The notes under the pieces are model-generated. The model ran no database searches. It was not told where the DNA came from and was given only the letters and a program-made list of their open reading frames with translations. Positions 23,401 to 33,611 of a stretch of 64,000 nt of DNA are shown one piece after another (the first letter of the stretch is position 1; each line of letters begins with the position of its first letter). Source of the DNA: Auriscalpium vulgare. Taxonomy: Eukaryota > Basidiomycota > Agaricomycetes > Russulales > Auriscalpiaceae. The stretch spans positions 620,001 through 684,000 of the forward strand of contig JAHBBC010000021.1 in assembly GCA_019915015.1 (NCBI GenBank). The letters run 5' to 3'. The translations under genes and the position numbers were made by a program.

Positions 23401-24387
23401 GTACGGCATGGATGCGACTGCGACAAAGAAAAAAAGTCAAAGAAAGAAGTGCGATCGTACGACGAGCAGATCTCTGGGGGTGAGGATATGTGGCATGCAG
23501 GTGAGCATCGTATGCTTTTTGGGTGTTGGAGTATACATGCTGACTTCGCGCTCCAGGTATGGGACAATAAGACCCAGTCCTACGTGACGCAGGACAAATA
23601 TCAGGGACGCGAAGTCAAGACCAATGACTTCCCGGTCGCACTAGCGTCTTTCCTGTATGACGGCGAACGCCTTCTCGCCCATCAAATTCCCAACTTGCTC
23701 GGCAAGATATATGCACTCGCGCGCATCATCAACCGCCTCAAAGGCTTCCGCTTCTACGGCTGCAGTCTCCTCCTGATATACGATGGAGACCGGGAGGTGC
23801 AGGAAGCTTTTCGCAACACAGTCCTTGAGCACCCGACGTCGCGCAGCAAGCGCGGCGAGTCGCTCGAGCGTCATCGGCACAGAATGGTTGGCACGTCTGT
23901 TAACCGTCCGCTCATCCGCCGTTCACACAGCGAGGATCTGCTGTCTGGCCCGATCGACCTACGTTCCTCACGGAAGCGAAAGCGAGGCGAGGTCAACATA
24001 CGTATAGTCGACTTTGCGCACATGACCACGGGTCGCGACTGGCAAAACTACCCACCTGACTTTGCGCACCGCCCGGTGACGGAAGTCAAGAGCGGCAAGG
24101 GCTACTCAGCTGACATCGACCCCGACACTGGCCTCATATATGCGCGCTTTCCGCCGCACTATCCAGACCAGCCTGACCGTGGGTTCTTGTTTGGGCTCAA
24201 GAATCTTGCGGACGCGCTTGAAAAGATCTGGAACGATGAGCGCATCCACAGGATTAAGCGGTGCCGCGACGACCCGACCGCGGTGAAGGACCAACTGCCA
24301 CCGTTGTCGACCGAGGGCAAACAGATCTTCGACGAGATCTTTGGCTCTGACGCGGAGGACGAAGAGATCGCATACCTGTCCACGTAA
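20407..24387 (+). CDS. KCS1: Inositol hexakisphosphate kinase (Kcs1)
   Basis: IP6 kinase, making the pyrophosphate 5-IP7 that signals phosphate and energy state. Three exons (20407-21954, 22022-23500, 23557-24387) give about 1285 aa. The N-terminal ~900 residues are Ser/Pro-rich and mostly disordered, apart from [18 protein letters not shown] and [27 protein letters not shown], the start of the kinase fold. The catalytic part is intact: [13 protein letters not shown] with the PxxxDxKxG-type signature, [47 protein letters not shown] (SSLL-type motif), and [14 protein letters not shown] with the metal-binding DFA. The first in-frame ATG was used; the frame is open further upstream but without ATG. 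Confidence 0.95.
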
Positions 24388-24961
24388 CCCATCCCAAGGT
24401 CTGTGTGCTCGCTCATGACGGACGGCATGTCATGGCTTCGTTTCTATCATCTCTTTTGTGTATTTATCGATTGCTGCCATTTCTTTCACATCATACATAG
24501 GTCACGTTCGGGTCCCCTTCATCCTTATTATTTTCATTTCTCAATATCCGGTCTCTTGCACATCGGTCCACACTCTCATGATGAATGAAGGCACATCCAT
24601 AATAGCTTGGCGTCATGTGCATAAATGCATGAAATAAGTACTGTACACATTGCCTCCTACCTTAGACTGTTCTCGAGCACATGTAAGTGTAAGGGCGCGC
24701 AGCATATAGATTGCAATGGGAGTTCTTTTTGGCACACAGACATGAATGCAATCATGGGGCATCACATGCATCGCAGACGACGTAGTGTCTAGGGAATACA
24801 CACGCACGTTGGTACCATCGATAATTATTAGCCTGCGCTCCGAGCGCGCCTGCGACACGCAGCGCTCAGCTGACGAACCGACATCATCGTGCACATCATC
24901 ATGCACATGCAACGTCTCTATTGTGGAAGCTTCGATCGGATAGATGGCGTACAGGGGCCTC
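24388..24961. other. Convergent 3' flanks of KCS1 and QCR9
   Basis: This 574 bp stretch lies between two convergent stop codons. It is AT-richer than the genes and shows no open frame with family features. A short catcatg/gtgcac repeat tract occurs near 24883-24911. Confidence 0.5.
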
Positions 24962-25314
24962 CTACGATTCCTCGACGTATTTATGACGGATGTCCTTCCA
25001 TTGTTTCTGGAGAAGGGCCAGCGCGTCAGCACGGGGCGCGCATGAGCGATCGGAAAGGAGGGACGCACGCCGCGGTTCCAGGAGTCCCAGAACTTTGTCA
25101 CACCTGTGTCAAAGCCGATGCCGAAGGCGAAGGCCCCGGTGAAGATTGTTGTCACGTAGACACCTGGTGCACGAGGATGAGCGACGAAACGGTGGGGGGC
25201 TGGTGAGCATGCTCACTGTTTCGCTTGAAAACAGCATTGTAGATGGCATTGGAGATCTACGAGCACGGTGAGCGGTGGGCGGGTGAAGGGGTTCGTAGGA
25301 GAGCTTACGGCCAT
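24962..25314 (-). CDS. QCR9: Cytochrome bc1 complex subunit 9 (Qcr9)
   Basis: The small subunit 9 of respiratory complex III in the mitochondrial inner membrane. Four exons reading leftwards from the ATG at 25314 splice to 61 aa: MA, then ISNAIYNAVFKRN, then VYVTTIFTGAFAFGIGFD with a single membrane helix, then TKFWDSWNRG and KQWKDIRHKYVEES. This matches the family in length and in the FAGAFAFxxGFD and WDxxNxGK(Q/L)WKDI signatures. Exon 1 carries only two codons. It shares a 120 bp divergent promoter with the mitoribosomal gene uS11m, which contains a CCAAT box. Confidence 0.93.
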
Positions 25315-25358
25315 GGTGGTAGTTCGTTGGATGGTCGTGCCCGCTCCTTCCCGAGCTC

Positions 25359-25363
25359 CCAAT
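25359..25363 (+). promoter_or_regulatory. CCAAT box in the QCR9/uS11m shared promoter
   Basis: CCAATCA lies in the 120 bp between the two start codons, 45 bp from the QCR9 ATG and 72 bp from the uS11m ATG. The CCAAT-binding complex (Hap2/3/5 in yeast) drives respiratory genes, so control of the pair from one site is plausible. This is motif evidence only. Confidence 0.5.
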
Positions 25364-25434
25364 CAGGAAGTGCGGACTTTGAACGACTCTGCCTCTAAAC
25401 GCGCCATTACGCGTCTTCCCTGCACCGCGCTTCA

Positions 25435-26043
25435 ATGTCTCTGCGCCTGCTCAGAGCGTCGACTTCCAATGTCGTGCGCAGATTCAACCGCCCGTTCTCC
25501 GTCTCTGCATCCTGCCGTCTCGAGGTAGACGTGCCGCCACCCACACTCTCCTCCATCGACGACGGTCCCCCCACAGCACCCACCCACTCCCACCCACGAG
25601 GTGCCCCCCCTCGCAGCGCCCGTAAGGACGACATAGGGCTTAACCCCCTCACCGGGGTGCTTAAAGGCCTTCAATACCACGTACACGTCGTGTGCACCTC
25701 AAACAACACGCACATCACTCTGACCGACGAGATAGGCCGCCCCATCCCGGAGGGTACTTGGTCCGGCGGGCTCGTCGGGTTCAAAGGCGTGAATCGCTCG
25801 GGCTACGAGGCAGCCTACCAGTGCGCCATCCGTGCGTTCGCACGTATGACCGAGGTCACGCTGGACAAGCCGGGCGCGCGGTTCGAGCTGCTGTTCAAGG
25901 GCTTTGGGCAGGGGCGGGATGCCGTGTATAAGGCGCTCATGACGAGCGAGGGAGAGCTCATACGACAGTTTGTAAATCGAGTCACCGACAAGACGCCGAT
26001 AAAAATTGGAGGGACGCGGGCAAGGAAGGTTAGGCGGTTATAA
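25435..26043 (+). CDS. Mitochondrial small-subunit ribosomal protein uS11m
   Basis: The mitochondrial member of the S11 family (Mrps18 in yeast), part of the platform of the small mitoribosomal subunit. The intronless 202 aa frame starts with a basic, Ser-rich presequence (SLRLLRASTSNVVRRFNRPFS). The S11 domain follows from about residue 80: HVVCTSNNTHITLTDEIGRP, SGGLVGFKGVNRSGYEAAYQ, GFGQGRDAVYKALMTSEGE, and the basic end IKIGGTRARKVRRL. The length and the conserved G-x-NRSGYEAAYQ segment leave little doubt. Confidence 0.93.
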   Translation: MSLRLLRASTSNVVRRFNRPFSVSASCRLEVDVPPPTLSSIDDGPPTAPTHSHPRGAPPRSARKDDIGLNPLTGVLKGLQYHVHVVCTSNNTHITLTDEIGRPIPEGTWSGGLVGFKGVNRSGYEAAYQCAIRAFARMTEVTLDKPGARFELLFKGFGQGRDAVYKALMTSEGELIRQFVNRVTDKTPIKIGGTRARKVRRL

Positions 26044-26229
26044 CATGTGCGTTTTCACAACAGGTCGCTGTCGTGTTACGCTGACGATGAGTGTGCTTAG
26101 GTTCGCTCTGCTGTCTCTCTTGCAGCACCCACCCATAGGCCTCTCTCTGTGTCAACAGAAGCACTCATATTCATATATCGCTATGTCAATTTGACTTTTG
26201 GCCAATTCGATCCAACCAGACTTAGTCCA

Positions 26230-28193
26230 TTATTTCCTCTTGGTATCGTCTACATCAACAGTCCGTGCTACGTCCTCATCCACCTTCACGACCACAAAGC
26301 GCCTCGTGAACAAGTTGAACAAACTCCCAAAGAGCAACGCAATCAGCGTGCAGCTCATGATAATCACATTATACGGCATGCTGAAGTCGGGCGTTGGGAG
26401 GTCCACCAGCAGGGGAGTTGTGTACATGCGCCGAGCCGCGCTGTCGACGGGGATAAATACAGCCGGCGGGAGCTCCCAGCCGCGCTGAGCATCGGGTGGG
26501 TGTTCAGTGTAGCGGAGGAATGATTTCCGAACATTCATGGAGAGGCGGACGGTTGCCAATGGTGGAAGGGTAAGTACGGCTTGGAGTAGGGCAGGCTTTG
26601 CGTGCGGGACTGGTGGGATGTAGGTCATGTTGGAGAAGAGGTGATCTGTGCAGTACATCAGAAACCCGACCACGCGAATGGAACGCAGCGATTCGCACCG
26701 CAAGGTTTGCCGCCCAAGCACGTCACGGTGAGTGTGTGTAGGTAGAACTCGACATGCCATGGCATAGTTTCAAGGTAAAGGGTTTGGATCTCCGTCTGGC
26801 GGTTGTTACGAAGGACAACTGTGAGTCGACCATGGGTTTGAGTGGTACCTTGGAGGGTACGCCGAACAGAGAAATCAGACAGAGACAACAAGTTGAGGTC
26901 TGCTACGCTGAACGTCAGCATAAATCGCTACGCCGCCGAAGCATCCTGGCGCACGATGTGTGAATTTCGCCTCCTCTGGCCACCTCATGGCAATGTCTAG
27001 ATCGGATGTGTCTAAAACAATTCGTTAGCGAGCTGAAGGTAACGATACCTTCGACAAGCATACCCTGGGATACTTCATATACTGCCTCGGCCGCGCCCTT
27101 CCAAAATGGCTCCGGAGTCAAGGCCAGCGCTCCTTCAGATGACGGGGGAAAGACTTTGATGTGGCTGGAAGACGCGACAGGGCACGCCCGAGGAACTGTT
27201 CTGTCAAATAGCGAGCGCAGCGACCAGTCTAAGAGCCGACCACACAGTCACCGCCGCTCCAAGGAACAGGGCACAAGCAGAGCTCACCTCGTTTCCCTTC
27301 TACCGACGTCCTCACGGGATCCATAACAGCTTGTACTGTCAACACCAGCTCCACCCCTACACCCGCACGCCATCGCACATGCACACCAAGACCATGCCAG
27401 TCCGCATCAAACACGCGGTGTGGTGCGAGCAGCGCCGCAATGCCCGCGTGCGCGGGGCACGGCAGTAACTTCAAAAACGGGGTGAGGTTCTCTGTGCACA
27501 CATTTTCTGCGGGAAGCGTCGCGTGTCGTAGTCGTGCGTTGTGCGGCATGGCGCCTGTAGGTGGGAAGGCGCGTGTCGGGGAGGTCGTGCGCTGGGTATC
27601 CATGCCGCCAAGAGATGCGCAGAACAGGCCGGCAAATGCATTCTGTATGGCTTTCCACCGCTCGTCAATGCTGTTCCATGGAATTCGATGCAGGCGGAAC
27701 GACATGTCTGGTCAGAATGGCAAATTATGCAAGTGGGTTGAACCCGTACTCACCTGGTCGGCGCACCGTCACCCATCCATGTCCACAATTCAGCCCCCGT
27801 GCCTACGCCAGGTTCATCAGGATAGCCCCACGAGTCATAGTCCCATTTTCCCGCGTTCAGCGTCAGGTGTAGCTCTGTCACAGCATACTCGCGGAGCAGC
27901 TGGCCCAGGGCCAATGGGAACAATGTGTAATGCTGCGCTGTGCAACCCCAAAATTAACGAACAAATCCTCAGGCAGGATTGTTAGGACTCTTACAGGCGT
28001 CATCCGAGCTCAAGTTTGTCGGTGGACGCGGAGTTGTCCCCTTGAGCAATGTGCTAAAAGCGAACCGAGCTGCAAGTTTGCCGTTCGGTAGGGCGCGGAG
28101 TACAAGCTCTTCGTTGTACTCCTCGTCTATATGGGCGGCCCACGATGCAGAGCAGGTCGCAAGAGCTATTGAAAAGAGGAAGAGCCACTGCAT
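26230..28193 (-). CDS. GPI16: GPI transamidase subunit PIG-T/Gpi16
   Basis: Subunit of the ER GPI-transamidase that attaches GPI anchors. The start at 28193 gives a signal peptide (MQWLFLFSIALATCSASWA), then EELVLRALPNGKLAARFAF, HYTLFPLALGQLLREY and ELHLTLNAGKWDYDSWGYP with GAELWTWMGDG, all typical of the family's first domain. Later come NAFAGLFCASLGGMD, LLDWSLRSLFDR, LRYTEHPPDAQRGWELPPAV and a C-terminal membrane helix (NVIIMSCTLIALLFGSLFNLF) with a short charged tail. Several introns interrupt the middle. One acceptor (ggaacag near 27667) was picked because it alone leads into DERWKAIQNAF. Confidence 0.9.
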
Positions 28194-28364
28194 GTCATGT
28201 CTGCAATCACCGGCAGCTCTGACAAGTGAGCTAGGCGTAGGATGTATTCCCACGGCTGCTAAGGCGCCAAGCCTGCAAAATCATGTAGTATGTATGTACG
28301 ATGGACTAAAAGCAAGTAGAGTATGCGTGTAGGGTCATAAGGAATCTCCCAAGAGGTCTATCAG

Positions 28365-30396
28365 CTATCCACTCACAGCAGACACTGTCTGGCTGCCTAC
28401 AACGTCTAACCGCCTCCGTTTGGGCACCGGGCCCTCTGGCGGGTCATCCACATCGTCCACAACCAAGATCGGAGAAGGTGCTCGTGCACCTCCGCCTTCG
28501 CCGACCGTCTCGCTGCCTAGCTGCTCAGCCTTAGGAGCGGGGGGGTTGCGCACGGGGAGCGGGGCGGTCGTGAAGAGGGCCCCAACATCAGCCTCTGTCT
28601 TCTCCTTCCTCTCGCGCTTCTTGCCTTCCGGCTTCGTTCGTCCAACCTCCCCACCTGCAGCACCTCCCCGCCCCTTCCCGCGCTTCACCCTGCCCTCCGT
28701 GCGTATCCGTTCTTTCAAGAAACGGACAATGTGCCCGTGAAGGATCTCAAGCGCCTTCTGGGCACCAAGAGCCTCGAGCTCCTTCAATTGAGGAGGCGTG
28801 AGATGGGAGAAGACGGTAGGGTTGAGTATGAGCGTGTTCTCGTGGAGTACAATTGGGGGCGGGGATGCGGTGGATGATGACGGATGGGAGGCAGGCACCG
28901 TACCGACAATAATTGGCAGGACGACAGAGGCGGGAATGGGAGGGATAGCGGATGTAGAGTTCGTCGCGGCAGCAGAGGGGGAGGAGGCCGAGGCAACACT
29001 GGACCCCAACATGGAGGTTGAGGCGACGGAGGACAAAGCCGTCGGAGGGGGGGCCGGTCCCAGTGCCGCATTCGCGGCTGGAGGCGGGATCGGAGGTGCG
29101 GGCATGGGTTCCGTCTTTACGACTGTAGCGCCCGGACCGCTTTCCGCAGCCTTGAAGGAGAGTGGCGTTGATGTCAACGGTGGAGGTAGCGCGCCTTTCG
29201 GCTCGCCACGGACACTGCGCTTCAACGCAGGCTCCAGAGGAGCCTTGCTGCCCTTCTTTCCGGGTTTCCCGTCCTTACCGCTAGCGCTGGCAGCGGCGCG
29301 GGCCTCCTGTTCTTCGAACATTTGCTCGCAATCCTCTGCAACGGACCAATAGTACCCCTTTCCGCGCTCACCTGCGGAACGTTCCATCTTCTGAAAGGCT
29401 CGATTGGAGGAGAGATTGTGTCGCACAGATTTCTGACCCCAAGTCAGATTGAGCACAACCCAAGTCAGCTTCAGTCCACGTACCTCCCAGCCTGTCTTCT
29501 CATTCCATCGGTACCAGTCGTAGTTTTCCATCATCCATGTGATAATATCCTGCAATGTAGCCTTGCCTCCGAGGGACTTGATCGCGCGGTAGCAGAGCTG
29601 TGCATAAGTGAGAGGAGGTTTCGGAGGCATATCCTCAGGCTTCGGCTTGGGCGGTAAAGGGAGGGCAGGAGGTTCCGAGGCCACAGGAACCTTGGGGGTC
29701 TTGCCTGCCTTCTTGGCCTTTCCTATAGCATTGGAGTTGGGTAGAAGTGCGGCCGCCGGTAGCGGGGGCGGCGGTGGCGGCGGAGATGCGGACGGGATAG
29801 ATGAAGGAGGTGAGAATGAGGTGACATCCACAGACGTAATATCGACAGAAGGAGAGCGCGGGCGAGTGGGTGAAGACTTGGAGCTGGGTGAAGGGGAGTC
29901 CTCTGGCGCGGGAGGAGGTGGCAAGACGAAATGAAAGGTGCGCGAAGCAATCTGGATCTGCGACCTGAGACAAGCACATTTGTTTACCGCGGGATAGCAT
30001 TCAGGTCGAACAAACTCACCTCTCGCCCAGGGGGACCTTGCTGCCCTTGCCGGACCAAGCGCCGTCTACCCACGCACCATTCCTGCCGAGCACGACGAGG
30101 ACAAAGCGCTCCTGTTCCTCTTCATACTCGATCTTGGCATGGAAGCGCGAGACGCTCTTGAGGGGGCCGAGATCTACGTCGACCTGCGCGCGTTCAGAGG
30201 AGGAGGCAGTGGAGGAGGGGATGCAGCGGCGGCCAATGGTGACGTTGAGGGTCTGAAGGTAATAGGTGAAGTTGGGGAAGACCAGGGAGTAGTATGCGCT
30301 GATCTTGTCGGGCATGGGGTCGGCGCCGTACAGCTGCTCGTCTGCAACAGATGCGACGAGCTGCTGGTCGGGCGGGGACGCTGTGCGGGAATCCAT
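28365..30396 (-). CDS. FHL1: FHA-forkhead transcription factor (Fhl1-like)
   Basis: A nuclear regulator combining an FHA phosphopeptide-binding domain with a forkhead DNA-binding domain, the layout of yeast Fhl1, which controls ribosomal protein genes. The ATG at 30396 opens MDSRTASPPDQQ. The FHA domain covers roughly residues 40-135 (IGRR, SVSRFHAKIEYEEE, VLGRNGAWVDG, and IQIASRTFHFVLPP after intron 1). The forkhead domain follows a Pro/Ser linker: KPPLTYAQLCYRAIKS, LQDIITWMMENYDWYRW, then across an intron KSVRHNLSSNRAFQKMER and GKGYYWSV. The C-terminal ~290 residues are low-complexity with Lys-rich patches (EGKKRERKEK). It diverges from MTFP1 146 bp away. Confidence 0.93.
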
Positions 30397-30542
30397 GGCG
30401 CTGGCAGTGCGACGTGCGTATCGTACATATCGGCCGTGGGCGTGACTGCGACTAGAGGTACACAACACACGTCAACAACGCCCGCTCACGTGATATTCCC
30501 CGCCTTGGCAGGACCTCACGCTGCTTTCTCCTCCGACTCGCA

Positions 30543-31332
30543 ATGTCCGGGCCACCCCTCACAGAGCTCGCCACACAGACCGCCATCAACACCGCAGACG
30601 ACCTCGCCGACAAAAATGTAGACTCCACAGACTCGGACATACGCTACATGGCCTACGGTGCACGGCTCCGCACCGCTCTCCGAGCAGGCCACCGCTATCT
30701 AGCATATGTACGCCCCCCGCACCGTTTCAACCTACGTACTCACTGACAACGCCAACGCATAGACCAGTGATGTTGGGGAGGCATTCCGACCCATTGTCCC
30801 GCCCGCGATGGTGCGCGCCGCGTATGGCGTTTCTTGGCTTTACCTTGCTGGGTATGCCCCCGACCTCCTCCGACGCGCAGCGTGCTCATGCCTTTCCAGC
30901 GACGTGGGCTACGAGTCTTACAAAGCGCATAGGCGTGGGCCGACCCCGCTGGAAGCTGCCAATTTCTCCGAGCCTACGCGCATATCAATGGTCGCGGTGA
31001 AGCGTGCCGTTTTCCAATCCGTCGCTTCCATGTCCGTCTCTGCGTCTCTGCACCTCGCATCTGCTGACTCTCTTTACAATTTTAGGGCCCTTCCAGCGTT
31101 CACTATACATACTGCGGTGAAACAAGCCAAGAAGATATTCGACAAGTCTTCTAACCTGCGCCTGCGCTCATGGGGCCCTACCGTCACTGGCCTTGCCATC
31201 GTACCCGCACTGCCCTTCATATTTGATCACCCCGTAGAGGTCGCCACTGACCAGATATTTGAATGGACTGAGCACAAGTTCGTAGAGTTGAAAGAGGCAA
31301 AGGCGAAGGCAGAGACTCAAACGAAGCCCTGA
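30543..31332 (+). CDS. Mitochondrial fission process protein 1 (MTFP1/MTP18)
   Basis: An integral inner mitochondrial membrane protein linked in animals to mitochondrial fission. The spliced protein reads DSDIRYMAYGARLRTALRAG, HRYLAY, TSDVGEAFRPIVPPAMVRAAYGVSW, LYLAGDVGYESYKAHRRG, AVKRAVFQSVASM, ALPAFTIHTAVKQAKKIF, then LRSWGPTVTGLAIVPALPF and FDHPVEVATDQ. These are the conserved blocks of the family in their usual order. Three introns (about 70, 48 and 65 nt) were placed to keep those blocks in frame. The C-terminus is a charged helix (KAKAETQTKP). Confidence 0.93.
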
Positions 31333-31464
31333 CTCGGACATCGCCACCTCGCTAGCTTTGTATCTCACAATAGCATGCGTGCATCACTGCATTGGGCGGG
31401 CCAATACATCAACGGGACCAGAAGAAGAGGACTGCGCAGGCGTGCGTCAGACCTTCGGCTTCTT

Positions 31465-32461
31465 CTAGTGACCGACGGGGCAGATTAATGTTTCATGCTC
31501 TCCCAACTGAAGGAGATGACGCACATATGCTACAGCATCAAAATCATATTGAATGCCAGCGTTTTGAATCTTCCTTTTCCTGGCAGCCTGACGCTTCACC
31601 AACCGCTGCTCCGCCGCTTCCTGCTCTTCCTCTGTCCGAGGCTGTCGAAGACGCTTAAGCTTTCTGCAACACCTGGACGATTGGAGGCAGACGCACCTTG
31701 TTATGCGCTACTCTGGCCACGCGGTCGTACGGCACGACCCGCCATTTTCGATTGGAACCCACCCATAGCTCTGGATGCACCTCATCGTTTGGAACGACTT
31801 TGCAAGAGAGAATATGACCCATGAGCAGGTAATTGTCCATGGTCTCGGCGACGATTTGTGCCACAGATGACGAGTCAAATTCCACATAGCCGTAGTGTTT
31901 TGAGCCGCCAGTCTATGCGTTGGAGATCAATGCATGAGAGCACTGAATATGGAGCAAGCGCACTTTTTTATTCCGCGAGAGTCGTAGCCGAGTGACTTCG
32001 CCGAATTGCGAGAAATACGCCTTCATCTGGTCCTCGTAGAAGCCGTGAGGTATCCGACTCAGATATATGACACCACGATCCGCGGCCTGTGCGTAAAAAA
32101 AAAAAAAAGGTTAGAGCGGGGAGTGGGGACAGGCGTCCTTACGCACCGGTTGCCGTTTTGCTTTCTCGAGCTTACGCCTCACAGTCGCATCGTCCTTGGC
32201 GATGGTGGGAAGTGACTGGACGTCAAAGCCGTCAAAGCCTTCTAGGTCTGCATCAGAGTCTGAGTCGGAGGAGTCGGAGCCTTGGCCAGAGGGTGAAGCG
32301 GCATCATCCTCGTCGTCGTCTTCTGCTGCGGGCTCGGCAGGGACTTCTTCCTCTGTCGAAGGTTTTCCTTCGTCAATGGGCATTCGGACAGTCTTTGATT
32401 TCTTCGTCCGCGACAAAGATGCCTTTGCTGATACGGCAAGCGTGTTGGTGCGTGCAGACAT
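31465..32461 (-). CDS. NOP15: NIFK/Nop15-like nucleolar RRM protein
   Basis: A nucleolar RNA-binding protein needed for large-subunit (pre-60S) ribosome assembly. Exon 1 from the ATG at 32461 encodes a basic start ([14 protein letters not shown]) and an acidic Ser/Asp tract. The RRM starts in exon 2 with [38 protein letters not shown], and continues in exon 3 with [15 protein letters not shown]. The family tail appears after a 37 nt intron: [20 protein letters not shown] and [18 protein letters not shown] run of adenines in intron 1 (about 32094-32108) is a pyrimidine tract on the coding strand. The exact end past YDFDAV is uncertain; I used the first stop, at 31465. Confidence 0.88.
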
Positions 32462-32622
32462 GGAGTGAGGATAGAGGAAGCGCCGGACATTTTGGGTCTT
32501 TTCTCAGCTGCCGCGCCACGTTGCTGGGCTCATCTCTCCCTACTCTCCACACCTCAATCCTATCCAATCCTATCCTCAGGCCTCACGCGTCAGGAATCGC
32601 GGTCAGATATCACGCGTACGAA

Positions 32623-33477
32623 ATGACTCACATGGACAACCCTCGATTCAAAAACCCGCACTTTCAACAAGAGCCTGCTCTTGAGCTGGTCTCTCGGTCT
32701 TCCGTATATGATGAAGACACCCTTGACGGGTTTCTAGCGGATGACGCCGCCATCGCCCAACTCAATAACATCGTTCGCCGACGCCTTGGCGACTATCAGT
32801 CGACAAGTGATAGAGTAAACGATTCACTCGTGCTAGAAGTCAAACCCTCGTCAAGACATGTCGGTAAGTTTACTTCCGTTGATCTGTGCAACCCGTGTAC
32901 GGACTGTCCAGACTTCCGATTGTTCTCGTCTGCACCTCCACACCCGATCTCCCTGTCACCAAAACTGCGACCGTCGAGAATGTACGCACTTTCGTTGCCT
33001 AGCAGACTCTGAGAGCCCTCCGCTGACGCACTTTTAGACTTTGGGAGCCTCCGTGTGAAGACACACAGGCTGAAGCAGAGATACGTCGTTCGAGGTCGCA
33101 GGCGGCTGCAGTTGACTTCTCATGGATCATGTCAGAGTCCCACAAGCCCCCGGTAGGCGAGCCGATCGCCGTTCCTAGCACAGGCAGCTCAACCTCATAC
33201 AATGCAGACCATGCTCCACAGTGTCATACACGCAGTGGCTGCAAGCTTCCCTTCCCCCCCGCCTCCATTCCTTCTGATAGAGGGGCAGCAGCGTGACGGC
33301 CTTTCAACGCCAACCGGCCATAGAGCGCGTATGGCACTCCCATCGCCCCACGAAACCTCTGTGAAGGGCGGGTGTTGTTCGACTGTGCCCCTCAACTTCA
33401 GTGAGAGACAGGTGGCACGTACGCAGAAACGGAAGAAACGACGTCGTAAAAACGGATCACAGAGACAGAGGCAGTAG
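32623..33477 (+). CDS. Unknown protein with basic C-terminal tail
   Basis: I cannot name a family. Four exons (32623-32863, 32912-32981, 33038-33152, 33184-33477) join in phase to about 239 aa. Distinct segments are DEDTLDGFLADDAAIAQ, then DFRLFSSAPPHPISLSPK followed by LWEPPCEDTQAEAEIRR, which reads like a conserved globular block, and a very basic end RTQKRKKRRRKNGSQRQ that may be a nuclear or nucleolar signal. The last intron would be only 31 nt; if unspliced, the protein ends instead near 33294. It pairs divergently with the NIFK gene, 161 bp away, and two ACGCGT motifs (32585-32590, 32612-32617) lie just ahead of its ATG. Confidence 0.6.
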
Positions 33478-33611
33478 GATATCAATTCTCTACAACACTT
33501 GAAGACGTTACGGAGATCACGACAGTGTGCAAGCACAAGACGACACGACGAAACGGATTGCTGATAAGTTATACAATCACATAGGACCTCTCGACGTCTA
33601 CCTTCGCACTG

